Below are positions 39,703 to 49,795 of a DNA stretch of 64,000 nt, piece after piece. The stretch is from an uncultured Bacteroidales bacterium (GTDB lineage: Bacteria; Bacteroidota; Bacteroidia; Bacteroidales; Paludibacteraceae): NCBI GenBank assembly GCA_946404495.1, contig CAMJDT010000002.1:25753-89752 (forward strand), in the 5' to 3' direction. How positions within the stretch are numbered: position 1 is the first letter of the stretch; each line of letters starts with the position of its first letter. The position numbers and the translations under genes are program-made. Under the pieces are notes generated by a model. It was not told the DNA's origin. It did not search any database and was given only the letters and a program-made list of their open reading frames with translations.

Positions 39703-41292
39703 ATGAAGAAATATTTACTCCCGATAATGCTGCTCTGCGTGCTGGTCGGATGCGGGCGGAAGGATATCGTAATACTGTTTGACAACGATGCGCACTGTGC
39801 TGTGGAGGGCTATGCTCACATGGCTTCTTTAAAAGATCAGGCTAAATTGGAGACTCCGTATGTAACGGTGGTGAGTGCCGGCGATTTTCTGCAAGGCGAT
39901 GTGGTCGGTTCGATATCAAAAGGGCAATATATCATCGACATTATGAACGAAGTGCCGTATGATTATGTTACATTGGGCAACCATGAGTTTGACTATTCCG
40001 TGCCGCGCATGTTGGAAATGATGCGCAAACTGAATGCGAAGGTGTTATGCTGTAATTTCAGCGAAATAACGCAAAAAGGTGATGTACCGATGTTTCCGGC
40101 TTATGCCATTAAGAAATACGGACCGATAAAAGTAGGCTATGTCGGCGTTACAACGCCGACTACCATCACTAGTTCAACTCCGACCTATTTCTTGGATGAA
40201 AACGGTGAGCCTCGCTATACCTTCTATATGGAGGAGACGTTTGACCTGGTTCAAAAGGCAGTCGATGAGGTGCGTGCCAAGGGAGCGGATTATGTGGTCC
40301 TGCTTTCCCACCTCGGCGACAATACGTATCCTATCTCCTCACGCGACTTGATTCCCGCAACGCACGGGATAGATGTCATCTTAGACGGTCATGCGCATAA
40401 TGTATTCATAGAGCATCAACCGGATGCAAACGGTGATACGTTGATCTTCTGTTCTACCGGTTCCAAGTTTGTCAATATTGGTCGACTGACTTTCACCAAA
40501 GATGGTGAAACGAAGATTGAACTCATACCCTCGGTATCTTCGCAGGAGAAGTATATCCCTGTTTCGGAACGTATTATGAAGACGATTAAGCGTATCTCGA
40601 ATGCGATTGAAGAACAGGTGAGCGAGGTTGTCGGCTACTCCGAAATCGCTATGCCGGATTACGACAGCAAGGGTAACCGTCTTGTCCGTAATCAGGAGAC
40701 AGAACTGTCTTGTATCCTGTCGGATGCGATGCGTTGGGCCGGAGGCACGCAGTTAGGATGCATCCATGGCGGTAGCATACGTGCGGCTATTCCGCAAGGA
40801 GATATTACCTTAGGTTCGGTAATGGCGGTGTTGCCGTTTAATAACTCGTTGGCATCAGTACGAATGACCGGTCAGCAGCTGGTGGACGCACTGGAGGTGT
40901 CGGTAGCGACATGGCCGGTGGAGAACGGCGATTTTCATATATTTAGCGGTCTGAGATATACTATCGATCCGCGTATCAAGAGTTCCGTTGTCTTTGATGA
41001 GAACGGTTTCTTTGAGTCGGTAGGGGAGAGACGTAGAGTGGTATCTGCAGAGATAGAGCAGCAAGATGGTACGTGGAAGCCTATCTGTCCGGATAGCGTC
41101 TATACGCTTTCAGGCTTGAATTATACGCTTATCAATCGAGGTGCGAGTGGAATGTTTCGCTATAGCGAACCGATGACATACGAGCCTATAAAAGATACGG
41201 AGATACTGGTACAGTACCTCCGTCATATCGGTGACACGGTGCGTGCCACAACCTTTAGCGATCGTCCGCGTTTTTTAATCGTACGTAAATGA
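39703..41292 (+). CDS. Periplasmic 5'-nucleotidase / UshA-type phosphoesterase
   Basis: A 529-residue lipoprotein (lipobox LLCVLVGC). The metallophosphatase domain carries ILFDNDAH, VVSAGDFLQGD, LGNHEFDYS, LLSHLGDN and DGHAHNV. The C-terminal 5-nucleotidase domain has HGGSIRAAIPQGDITLG and LPFNNSLA. Such enzymes strip phosphate from nucleotides or cyclic nucleotides outside the cytoplasm. The 3' end overlaps the convergent EEP nuclease by 38 bp. Confidence 0.9.
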   Translation: MKKYLLPIMLLCVLVGCGRKDIVILFDNDAHCAVEGYAHMASLKDQAKLETPYVTVVSAGDFLQGDVVGSISKGQYIIDIMNEVPYDYVTLGNHEFDYSVPRMLEMMRKLNAKVLCCNFSEITQKGDVPMFPAYAIKKYGPIKVGYVGVTTPTTITSSTPTYFLDENGEPRYTFYMEETFDLVQKAVDEVRAKGADYVVLLSHLGDNTYPISSRDLIPATHGIDVILDGHAHNVFIEHQPDANGDTLIFCSTGSKFVNIGRLTFTKDGETKIELIPSVSSQEKYIPVSERIMKTIKRISNAIEEQVSEVVGYSEIAMPDYDSKGNRLVRNQETELSCILSDAMRWAGGTQLGCIHGGSIRAAIPQGDITLGSVMAVLPFNNSLASVRMTGQQLVDALEVSVATWPVENGDFHIFSGLRYTIDPRIKSSVVFDENGFFESVGERRRVVSAEIEQQDGTWKPICPDSVYTLSGLNYTLINRGASGMFRYSEPMTYEPIKDTEILVQYLRHIGDTVRATTFSDRPRFLIVRK

Positions 41293-42538
41293 TTACCGGG
41301 TCGTGGTCCGAGTAGCGATAGCGTGTAGGCTTCGCATATCGGCTGCGATACCCTAAGGAATAGAAATAGTCGGCGTTGAGGTGTAGAGCCTTGACGCTGA
41401 TTATTTGTCCGGCCATCGAGGGTGAAGCAAAAACGCGGTCCAGAGAGCCGGATTCGCCCTTATAGACATAGGAATAGTCTCCCTTGGGTAATAGATCGGC
41501 GTAGCCACGTTGAACAAGGTATTGGATAGGACGTTCGTAGGTATAGCAGTTGAAGTCTCCGAGGATGAGGATGTCGGAGTCTTGGTAAGTGACGGGTGCG
41601 GCATCCAGAAGCGGTTCGATAGCTTGGATATTGAGCATACGCAGACTATCTGCCCGTTGTGCAGGACCGCGTTTGGATCGCAGGTGATTCAGGCTGACTA
41701 CGAACTGTTCACCTGAGCGGATGTGAGTGAATCCCTGCATCTTAAACCGTTCTCCGTAGATACTCTCAATCGGGTAGGCGTAAGATGTTTCTCCGTACGG
41801 CACGAGTCGATCCGCGCGATAGATAAAACATACTCCAATCGTGTCACCGTCAGCGGAACGGCTGGGAACGAAACGATAGGAATCAGACTTCCTAAGACGG
41901 TTCATCCGTTCGCATAGAAGTGCGGCGGTTTTATTTCCTTTTTCGACTTCACACAGCGCGAACAGGTCGGATTTTGAATACAACAATCCTTTCGCAATCT
42001 TTTCCAACTGCAAATCCAATTGTTTCTCCGTCTTGGCTCCGGCGTATCCGCCGAGGTCGGCGAAGAGATTCTGCACGTTGGATGAGCAGATGACGAGGTT
42101 AGCTTCTTTGACCTTAGGCAGGCGGTCTGCGGGTTTGTTATTGGCCACATGAGGTGCCTTTCCCGTGACGAGTACGCCGCTTTGTGTGACGAGACCTTGG
42201 AAGCCTCTTATAATTCCACCGGTAAGGATAGAATAGGGCCTGATGGACGACTCGATGCGGAGCCGGTGGCTACGGTTGAAGGCCAAAAGACGGTAGTACT
42301 CCGTCGAGTCGCCTTCGCTGAGCCCGAAGGCCTGTTCTTCAGGAACAAAGAGACGTTGGTCAGAAACGATGAGACTATCGTAATAAACACCTGTGATGAC
42401 GAGCGGAGTCGTCACTTTCACACGTTGACCGACATACTTGTCGGGCTCCCGGATGAGGTCTTCAAAGCTTACTTTCACCTGACTGTTTAGTACGAGCCAG
42501 GTGAAGCAACACAGCATCAAAAGAAACGTCTTGCGCAT
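41255..42538 (-). CDS. Exported endonuclease/exonuclease/phosphatase (EEP) family protein
   Basis: A 427-residue exported protein (signal to about residue 19). An N-terminal OB-like region (KYVGQRVKVTTPLVITGVYY) is followed by the EEP catalytic domain: SSNVQNLF, LCEVE (metal Glu), SLNHLRSKRG, ILGDFN, SLDRVFAS and the catalytic SDHDPV. Extracellular nucleic acid or phosphodiester hydrolysis is likely. It ends the run that includes a TonB receptor and a DUF5689 lipoprotein. Confidence 0.87.
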   Translation of the reverse strand: MRKTFLLMLCCFTWLVLNSQVKVSFEDLIREPDKYVGQRVKVTTPLVITGVYYDSLIVSDQRLFVPEEQAFGLSEGDSTEYYRLLAFNRSHRLRIESSIRPYSILTGGIIRGFQGLVTQSGVLVTGKAPHVANNKPADRLPKVKEANLVICSSNVQNLFADLGGYAGAKTEKQLDLQLEKIAKGLLYSKSDLFALCEVEKGNKTAALLCERMNRLRKSDSYRFVPSRSADGDTIGVCFIYRADRLVPYGETSYAYPIESIYGERFKMQGFTHIRSGEQFVVSLNHLRSKRGPAQRADSLRMLNIQAIEPLLDAAPVTYQDSDILILGDFNCYTYERPIQYLVQRGYADLLPKGDYSYVYKGESGSLDRVFASPSMAGQIISVKALHLNADYFYSLGYRSRYAKPTRYRYSDHDPVIIYVRLKNADDR

Positions 42539-42541
42539 GCC

Positions 42542-44599
42542 TTATTGGATTTGACGCAGAATAGGCTCAACCGACAGTTCGCCATCTACTGCCTGACGCA
42601 TCCACTCTTGCGGTGTCAGGCGACCGAGGCGATACCAACGCAGGTATTTCTCTGCCCACTCGCGTCCCGACGTACCGGTCAATTGTTCCTCCAATTGATA
42701 CTGCACGATGTGGCCAATAGGGTAGTTAGGCAGATACATCGGGCTGTTAACCATATGCGAATAGATGGCTTGCAGCACGCAGTTATCCTCACCCAAAACA
42801 GGACGGTAGTATTCGTTCCAGAGTTCGGCGGCAATCTGTGTAGTCGCTTCGCGCAACTCAGCCGCTGTCGCTTCAGGATGCGCGTAGAGCCAACGCCACA
42901 TACGCATGTCTACCAGGCTTACTCCCATTATTTCGTACATACCCCAGAATACATCCAGCGTTGCCTCGCGGTTCATCTCCTGCTTGCCGTAGCCGAGCAG
43001 TTGCAAGTCACGCTGCTGGAAAATGAAGGCACTGGTCTCGGTGAAACCCGTGTTGGGAATACCGTGCAGCATATAGTAGTCCATCATATAGAGGCTGACT
43101 ACCTCTTCTACATTATGCCCCATTTCATGTACCGCGATATTGTATCCTTTATAGTCCATACCCTGACTACCGATACGGGTGCGAAGACGTGACGGTTCGT
43201 TGTGACCAAGTGTGGGCCATGCGTGACCCGAACCGCGAGCGGGTTCCACCACGATGCGGTGGGCGATATACTCCGAACTTTCTTTGTCAAAACCGAGTTT
43301 TTGCAGCATGATATGAATCTGCTTTTGGTATGCCTCGGGCGTGGGGTAGAGTGCGCGTGTCTGTGCGGTGAGATCGTCCTCATTCATGGTGCTGCGCGAC
43401 TTGAAACCGTCGTACCAGATGTCGTAGGGACGCAGATCGCGTCCGAGACGCTCCTTGATGATGGCGGCTACGGTCTTTACTTGCTCCGAACCGATGAGTT
43501 GGATAAAGAGGCGTTCTACCTCGTCGGCGGGAATCTCAATATCGCCTTCAAAGTTACGGATAATACCGGTTGGACGGGTCGGGCAGTATTGATCCACTTG
43601 CAGCATAGCGTGGTAGGTGTCGAGTATCTTCTGATAGCGTACATCCGCTTCGCGTGCGGTATTTTGTCCGTCGGCTTCTTCAACACGGTTGCTGTAGGGA
43701 TACCAGATCGGGCCTTCATTATTGATGACGCAGGCGGGAATCTCCTGACGGATGATGCGCTGCATCACTTGGTAAATCATTTCCTGCTTCTCGTTGACGA
43801 GCCTTCCGTCTTTGTCCTCTGTCAGAGGCTCGCTATAGTCGGCCTTCAGTTCGTCGCGCAGATTCCAGTGGCTCAGCAATTTCATGCCATCGGGGAAGAT
43901 TTGGCGTCCGTCTTCCGTGCGCAGGCGACCCATAAATATATTATAATCGGCAATGTAGTTCTCGGCATCTGCGTATGCCTGTGCGAGGGCGGCTACCTCC
44001 TTGGCGGGTATGCGCTCGGTAAAGACATCGCCCAGACGAGCTTCTGCCCACTCTTGGCGATTCCACTCGCGGCCGAGTGTGTTCTTCTCCTCCAAGGTGT
44101 AGAAGGGGAAGTTGAGGATCGTAAGGAAGGCGACTTTGTTGGCAAAGAGGTCATCGTTGAGGTGTGCATTGGAACTATAGCCCGACATAATCCAGTCGGC
44201 TACGGTCGGTTCGCCGGCGTTGGTGAGCTGCGTAGGTTTCAGTAACTCTACGGTCAGCATATCGGCACTCTCGTTGAGTCGCTCCATGATACGGCTCAAA
44301 CTAAAGAAGAGCGCATCGCGTTCCGCGGGAGTCTTGGCGGTATGTTCCATGGCAAAGACCTTAAATTCTTCTTCTGTACCGTCTTCTTCACGCCATAGAT
44401 TGGCTGCCTGACGGATACCGCGTTCCAGACGCGCCTGATCTATCTGCGGTGTCTCGGCACGCAGAGCTTCAAGGGTCTGAAGGACGACAGCCTCGCTGAC
44501 GCCCTTAGGGGTAGTGGTGGTCGTTTTCATTGTACAACCGGTAAATATACTTGCCAGTATGACAGCGATGGCTGTCAGACGAAGATGTGTGTTTCTCAT
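42542..44599 (-). CDS. Zinc metallopeptidase lipoprotein (HEMGH)
   Basis: A 685-residue lipoprotein (lipobox IFTGC, Cys22). The zincin motif is VHEMGHNVEEV (His491, Glu492, His495), with the likely third ligand Glu521 in FTETSAF, a gluzincin layout. Long helical N-terminal and C-terminal regions recall M3-like oligopeptidases, but I cannot assign a family with certainty. It is 3 bp from the EEP nuclease gene and 24 bp after cvpA. Unlike the protein at 36655, its active site is intact. Confidence 0.8.
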   Translation of the reverse strand: MRNTHLRLTAIAVILASIFTGCTMKTTTTTPKGVSEAVVLQTLEALRAETPQIDQARLERGIRQAANLWREEDGTEEEFKVFAMEHTAKTPAERDALFFSLSRIMERLNESADMLTVELLKPTQLTNAGEPTVADWIMSGYSSNAHLNDDLFANKVAFLTILNFPFYTLEEKNTLGREWNRQEWAEARLGDVFTERIPAKEVAALAQAYADAENYIADYNIFMGRLRTEDGRQIFPDGMKLLSHWNLRDELKADYSEPLTEDKDGRLVNEKQEMIYQVMQRIIRQEIPACVINNEGPIWYPYSNRVEEADGQNTAREADVRYQKILDTYHAMLQVDQYCPTRPTGIIRNFEGDIEIPADEVERLFIQLIGSEQVKTVAAIIKERLGRDLRPYDIWYDGFKSRSTMNEDDLTAQTRALYPTPEAYQKQIHIMLQKLGFDKESSEYIAHRIVVEPARGSGHAWPTLGHNEPSRLRTRIGSQGMDYKGYNIAVHEMGHNVEEVVSLYMMDYYMLHGIPNTGFTETSAFIFQQRDLQLLGYGKQEMNREATLDVFWGMYEIMGVSLVDMRMWRWLYAHPEATAAELREATTQIAAELWNEYYRPVLGEDNCVLQAIYSHMVNSPMYLPNYPIGHIVQYQLEEQLTGTSGREWAEKYLRWYRLGRLTPQEWMRQAVDGELSVEPILRQIQ

Positions 44600-44623
44600 G
44601 TGAACGATGTGTCTAAGGTTTTC

Positions 44624-45130
44624 TTAAATAGCGTTTTGTATGTACTGCCAGCAGTAGTTGGCAGACTTGAGAGCGGGTTCCCACAATCGTGAGTCGGCTT
44701 TCCATTGATCGGGTAGGAGCCCGAAGAGGCTGTCCAACTGTCCGACGATGAAGACGAGTACGAGTACGATGATTCCCCACTTCAGGATTCCGAAGACGGC
44801 TCCAAGGAGGTGATTGACCCAACCGATGTGAATGGCCTCGAAGAAATGCGTCAGCCATTTACCGATGAAGTTGAGCACGATAGCGATGAGGGCAAATAAA
44901 CCCGCATAGGCAATGCAGACAGCTACCTGTTGCGGAGCGTTGAGATGTACGGCAGCGAGGGCGTTGCTTACCCAGGGTACGACAGCAGGACCCCACAAAC
45001 GTGCTCCTACGAATGCGACCACCACCGCTGCTATGGCCAGTAACTCGGTAATCAGTCCGCGACGGATACCGATGATAAGTCCATAGAGCAGCGGTAGTGC
45101 AATCAGTATGTCAATCCAAGAGAAAGGCAT
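44624..45130 (-). CDS. CvpA family membrane protein
   Basis: A 168-residue inner-membrane protein with four or five helices; FSWIDILIALPLLYGLIIGIRRGLI and WVNHLLGAVFGILKWG are the CvpA family segments. CvpA proteins are linked to colicin V production and envelope stress tolerance, with an unclear mechanism. The start is at 45130, sharing one base with the DUF5689 stop (TAATG), not at 45169 inside that gene. Confidence 0.88.
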   Translation of the reverse strand: MPFSWIDILIALPLLYGLIIGIRRGLITELLAIAAVVVAFVGARLWGPAVVPWVSNALAAVHLNAPQQVAVCIAYAGLFALIAIVLNFIGKWLTHFFEAIHIGWVNHLLGAVFGILKWGIIVLVLVFIVGQLDSLFGLLPDQWKADSRLWEPALKSANYCWQYIQNAI

Positions 45131-46497
45131 TAGTATGCAGTATAATTGGTGTATTCCACGGGGACCCACTTCTCTCCGGAAGCATCCTTGAGATCGAGGT
45201 CGCTCAGGTCACAGATAGAGATAGCCCAGTTGGTTGCCGACGGTGTGTAATTTGCATTATCCATGTAGTAACTGAGAATACCCGTTACAGATCCTACATA
45301 GTCCGTGCAATGTAGCACACCTACCTTCTCCGACCAGTTCGTTCCGTCATAGACATATCCCTTGGTGTAGGTATCATTGACGAAGACTACATCGTCAGCT
45401 TCCCAACCGTCTGCCATCTTCTCGATGTCAACGCGTACGTAGTAGGTCGTGCCATCGGCGGTGAAGCTGAGGTAAGGCGACGAGGGAGCCGCTTCTGTGT
45501 CTACAGAGTCGTAAGGCGCTACCATGTCGTAGTATGGATTGCTGGCACCGGGGAGGTAGAAACGTGCCTCCTTGGCATACTCAGACATAGAGACTTTGAT
45601 CGTATCGCCGCTGCCATCGGTGATGAAACGCGACTGCGGGTGGCCTACGTTCTGGGTAGTAGGAGCAAAGACATTAGCGGTCTTATCGAGCGAAGGATTA
45701 CCCCAGGTGCAATAGGCCGTTTTGCGGCTGTCGTTTTCGCAATGTCCGGTATAATAGATATTGCCTATGCGCACCAGTTTGCCGTCCTCCTTACGGGCTG
45801 CTTTGGGATCCACAGAAGCCGTGATATCGGAAACGGTACGGAGTTCATAAACAAGTTTCTTAGCTTCGGGTAGGCCGATACGGGTAGTAGCCGCTTTGAA
45901 GCGTGCAAAGGGAATACGTCCGGGAGCCCAACCCACCTTACGATCGGCATCCTTGGCCCACACATTGTTATTATGCGAAGGCACACAGAGTTGAATCTGG
46001 TTGGCGTAACGACCTATTGCTAAACCGTTGCAGCGAATCAGAATCTCCTGTCCGCGGGGATACATGCCGGATATCGAACCGGCATCTACAGAGATACGCA
46101 GAGCTTGCTGCTTGCCTTCTACGATCTGTTGGATAACGAGCGACTTATAGAAGTTGCCTCCGTAGTCGTCCGTTGTGATACGGCCGCGGATATAAATACC
46201 GGGTCCATCGGTGGGGAGGGTATCGATAGAGAAGAGCCAAAGGTCGGGATTAACGGCTTCGTTGTTGGCAGTCGTGCGGTAGTTGGTCGTATCGGAGTGA
46301 TAGTTGCCAACCTCGGTCATAAACGAGTCCACAAACTGCTGGAGCGTGAATAGTTGGCCGTCTTTGGTAATCTCGTCCACTTGAGCCTCGTTGGCAAACA
46401 GGCTGTCCTCTTCAATAGGCTTGGCTTCACAAGCACTAAATAGAGCACCTACGGCAGCTACGAGAAGGATGTAGCTCAGATTAATTGTCTTTTTCAT
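45130..46497 (-). CDS. DUF5689 domain lipoprotein
   Basis: A 455-residue lipoprotein (lipobox AAVGALFSAC). The stretch YIRGRITTDDYGGNFYKSLVIQ is the DUF5689 domain (OB-like), which in Bacteroidota usually sits beside a TonB-dependent receptor, as here (12 bp away). The C-terminal half is beta-rich with no known domain. A surface partner for the receptor is the natural reading, with ligand unknown. Confidence 0.82.
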   Translation of the reverse strand: MKKTINLSYILLVAAVGALFSACEAKPIEEDSLFANEAQVDEITKDGQLFTLQQFVDSFMTEVGNYHSDTTNYRTTANNEAVNPDLWLFSIDTLPTDGPGIYIRGRITTDDYGGNFYKSLVIQQIVEGKQQALRISVDAGSISGMYPRGQEILIRCNGLAIGRYANQIQLCVPSHNNNVWAKDADRKVGWAPGRIPFARFKAATTRIGLPEAKKLVYELRTVSDITASVDPKAARKEDGKLVRIGNIYYTGHCENDSRKTAYCTWGNPSLDKTANVFAPTTQNVGHPQSRFITDGSGDTIKVSMSEYAKEARFYLPGASNPYYDMVAPYDSVDTEAAPSSPYLSFTADGTTYYVRVDIEKMADGWEADDVVFVNDTYTKGYVYDGTNWSEKVGVLHCTDYVGSVTGILSYYMDNANYTPSATNWAISICDLSDLDLKDASGEKWVPVEYTNYTAY

Positions 46498-46509
46498 ATT
46501 GCGTCCTCC

Positions 46510-49500
46510 TTAGAATTTATAGGTAACGGTAATATAGAAATTCATACCCCACGCATAGTAGTACTTGGAGGGGAACTTCCAGATATTGGAGTTGATGGTC
46601 GAGTTCTCACCATCGTTTTCGCGCTGACGAGTGGAGCGAGGCAGACGAGCCTGCTGATAACCGCCGGTCTTGAGCCAAACGTTGTTGGTGATATTCGATA
46701 GCGAGACATTGATGCTGAGCGATTGACGGTTCTTCAGATAGAGCAGTTTACCTACGCTGGCATCAATGACGATGCGGTGCCAAGGATTGCTGTTGACAAG
46801 CGATTCCTGTTCGGACATCCACTTGTAGGGCTCTTCCAAGAGGGGAGTGCCGTACTTGTCGTAGCATACATTGCCGTCGGCGTCTTTCTGACGGGCATCA
46901 ATATAGGTGTCGTGGTCCACGTAGATCTGTGCGTACGAACCGTTGACGCTGGTTCCGTCTGCGCGGGTACCGGTATACAGACCCTTCATACGGCGTGAGG
47001 GAGCAAAATCCAACCAGTTGCGGTCGTAGTACGAAATCGTGATATCGGCAAACCACATTTTGGGATGGAAGAAACTGAGTTTCAACGAAGCGTTCAGTTG
47101 GGGACCATTGGCTACGTGCAGACCGTTGATGAGCACGGAGTCGCGCAGTTCGTACATCTGGGTGATATTACCGTTGGCATCCACCGACTCATCCAATGCC
47201 ATGCCATTCTCTGCCGAGGTGACGGAGTATGCGTTGGATGTGTAACGATAGTCACCAAAGGCGGCAGCACCCGTCAGGGTGAAGTAGGTACCTAACTTGA
47301 CACTCACGGCCGCCTCTGCGCCCACGTGGCGACGATTCAGCCCTGTCAGCGATTGATTGACGAAGGTACGTACCTCATCGTCGTAGTAGCCGTTCAGCTC
47401 TGTTCCGTCCCAGAATTGGGTATAGAATCCGGTGATACGTCCGCGAACGATCGGGTAGTTCCACTCATAAGTGAGGTCGGCAGCTACGACTTTCTGCGAA
47501 GCGGCATAGTAGTCGGCCAGCGATTTCGCGTTGTCGTGTACGTAGATATTCTCGATAGCGCGATCGTGGATACGCGGCGAGATATAAGCATCGCGTGCCA
47601 GAGGTGCCATCGTCATGGCCATGCCATTAACGTGGATACGGTTACGACCGTTGATTTTATAGGTCAAACCGGCCTTGACGGCGGGATCTACGAAATGGTG
47701 GTCGAAACCTATGATTTTGTTGGAGAAATCCTGCGTCAGCGTAGCAGCTGTTTTGCCCAGGTAATAACGTCCATCCGTCGGATTGATAGTAGCCAGATAG
47801 AGCGCACGACCGTTCAGCATACTGCTGGTACGCTGCATGTTAGAATAGGTCACGGCCAATGCGTAGTACAGATCCACATCTTGCCACGTCCACTCGTTCT
47901 GTGCCCAAGCCTTGACGTTGGTCATACCAATGCGGTAGTTGTATCCGAATTTGTCGCCGACCTTCACTGATCTGGGCTGTCCATAGGTGCTCCAGTAAGT
48001 GACATCGTTCTGCTTTACATACTCAATCATCTGTTGCGTCATACCAATGTTGGTAGCCAACTCACGGATATCGCGCTCTGCAAAGGCATCCACGTCCATC
48101 CATTGATTACCACCCAGGAGGTCATCTACGGTCTTATAGTGCAGACCGAAGGATTGCTTTACATCCAGACCTGCTGTAATCGTGAGATGTTTGAATCGTG
48201 TGTCGCGGTAGTTGAAGTTACCGACGATTTCGGCAATGTCGTTGTGGCGACGCTCTAAGATATAGCGCGCGCAGGCATTGGGATTGACATAATTATTGGC
48301 ATAGTTGGCTGCATAGATAGCATCCCAGTCAATCTGCGTTGTCTTACTGTCGCGTGATGTCCAGAGGTCGGTCAGTGTCTTGAAGGCGTCATAGTCCATC
48401 GAGTGTCCTACAGTCGTTCCATTGTAGTTCTGCGGGTGGAGCAGTACTCCGTTCTCATCCGCTTCTCCTAAGGGACGACCGGCATAGTCCGAACGGATGT
48501 ATGTGCCCTGCGCCGTCAGTTGTCCGTCGATAAGGAAGGAGGGCAGATTCCGGTAATAGTCCGGACGCGGATCCGGGGCATTGTAGAACTGAATGGCCGA
48601 GTTGGAGTAGAACGAGTAGTGAGCACCCAAGGCTGCGTGAATCTTCTGATTCTCACCGAGTTTGAAGTCGTATGCAGCGATGAATGTCGGGTCGTAAGCG
48701 CGTACGGTACGCGAGTTACGCACCTTACCGTTCTGGTAACCCCAAGCGGGATTGTAGTTGTTCCAGCCCCACTGATTCGAGTTATACTGGTTCGTCAGGT
48801 CATATACCTCTTGTGTTACGGCTGTAGACTGTCCACGGGTCGTGGGTGCACCGAAGGCGAGGAAACTCAAGCGATGTTTGTCCACCTGCCAGCGTTTCTC
48901 TGCCGTAATGAAATAGCCCAATGAATAGTAGTCAATACCTTCGCCGATGTTGCCTTTGTCGTCGATATACGGCGAGAAACGGAAGGCAATCTGTGCAGCT
49001 ACGAACCAGTCGTTCTTCAGCGGTCCGCTGGCCCAAGTGGCACGCAGGGCTGCCTTATAGTGACGGTTAGTACCGGCTACACCTACTTTCCAACCCTGTG
49101 CGTAGTTGGAGGCTGACATGAGGTAATTGGTCGATCGTCCGATGCTACCGAAGGTGAAGTTGGTGGCCTCGAGCGGATTGACGGTCTCCTTGTAGCGACT
49201 GGCATCGTTGAGACCTCCCATAGCGCTGAAATTGAACTGTCCGCGTTCAGCCTGATTAAAACTCAGTCCCTCGATGTAGTTCGTCTCGAAGTACTGCTCG
49301 TAGCCGCGATTGCGGTAGCGGGCGGTGGACCAGGCAAAGGAGGTTACGTTGTTGAAGACGTCGGTTGAGGAGGACGCTGCCGAAGCCTGCTCCTGTGTAC
49401 GGCCCTCGTCATCATTCATCTCCTGCTCAGAGATAGTGATGTAGACCTCTTCCAACTGGCTGGTAGCCATATCCGGCTGGATACGCACCTCTCCTAATTC

Positions 49501-49776
49501 AGTGGTCTCTTTGTCGCGCAAGCTTACGATCTCAATGCCGGATACGAAACCATCGGCATCGATGATCATCTCCTCCTCGATGGCGTCGAGATACACCAGT
49601 TGGAACTCGCCCGCCTCATTGGTGGTAGTAGAGATATTCTGATTCATGAGTGTCACAACAGCACCCGATACGGGTTCGCCGGTCGACTCATTCAGAATCC
49701 TACCTTTCAGGCCTGCTTGTGCCATCGCCGTGAGGGCGATTGACAGAACGAAAAGGGTAGTAAGTACTTTTTTCAT
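46510..49776 (-). CDS. TonB-dependent receptor with carboxypeptidase-regulatory-like N-terminus
   Basis: A 1088-residue outer-membrane receptor. After a signal peptide (to about residue 19) comes a CarboxypepD_reg-like domain (GLKGRILNESTGEPVSGAVV, about 22-105), a plug domain and a 22-strand-type barrel ending FYITVTYKF. It takes up large ligands across the outer membrane using TonB energy. No SusD partner is present; a DUF5689 lipoprotein follows instead. The ligand cannot be read from the sequence; nearby exported nucleases suggest, but do not prove, nucleic-acid-derived compounds. Confidence 0.92.
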   Translation of the reverse strand: MKKVLTTLFVLSIALTAMAQAGLKGRILNESTGEPVSGAVVTLMNQNISTTTNEAGEFQLVYLDAIEEEMIIDADGFVSGIEIVSLRDKETTELGEVRIQPDMATSQLEEVYITISEQEMNDDEGRTQEQASAASSSTDVFNNVTSFAWSTARYRNRGYEQYFETNYIEGLSFNQAERGQFNFSAMGGLNDASRYKETVNPLEATNFTFGSIGRSTNYLMSASNYAQGWKVGVAGTNRHYKAALRATWASGPLKNDWFVAAQIAFRFSPYIDDKGNIGEGIDYYSLGYFITAEKRWQVDKHRLSFLAFGAPTTRGQSTAVTQEVYDLTNQYNSNQWGWNNYNPAWGYQNGKVRNSRTVRAYDPTFIAAYDFKLGENQKIHAALGAHYSFYSNSAIQFYNAPDPRPDYYRNLPSFLIDGQLTAQGTYIRSDYAGRPLGEADENGVLLHPQNYNGTTVGHSMDYDAFKTLTDLWTSRDSKTTQIDWDAIYAANYANNYVNPNACARYILERRHNDIAEIVGNFNYRDTRFKHLTITAGLDVKQSFGLHYKTVDDLLGGNQWMDVDAFAERDIRELATNIGMTQQMIEYVKQNDVTYWSTYGQPRSVKVGDKFGYNYRIGMTNVKAWAQNEWTWQDVDLYYALAVTYSNMQRTSSMLNGRALYLATINPTDGRYYLGKTAATLTQDFSNKIIGFDHHFVDPAVKAGLTYKINGRNRIHVNGMAMTMAPLARDAYISPRIHDRAIENIYVHDNAKSLADYYAASQKVVAADLTYEWNYPIVRGRITGFYTQFWDGTELNGYYDDEVRTFVNQSLTGLNRRHVGAEAAVSVKLGTYFTLTGAAAFGDYRYTSNAYSVTSAENGMALDESVDANGNITQMYELRDSVLINGLHVANGPQLNASLKLSFFHPKMWFADITISYYDRNWLDFAPSRRMKGLYTGTRADGTSVNGSYAQIYVDHDTYIDARQKDADGNVCYDKYGTPLLEEPYKWMSEQESLVNSNPWHRIVIDASVGKLLYLKNRQSLSINVSLSNITNNVWLKTGGYQQARLPRSTRQRENDGENSTINSNIWKFPSKYYYAWGMNFYITVTYKF

Positions 49777-49795
49777 TGGTTCTATGGATTATAGA

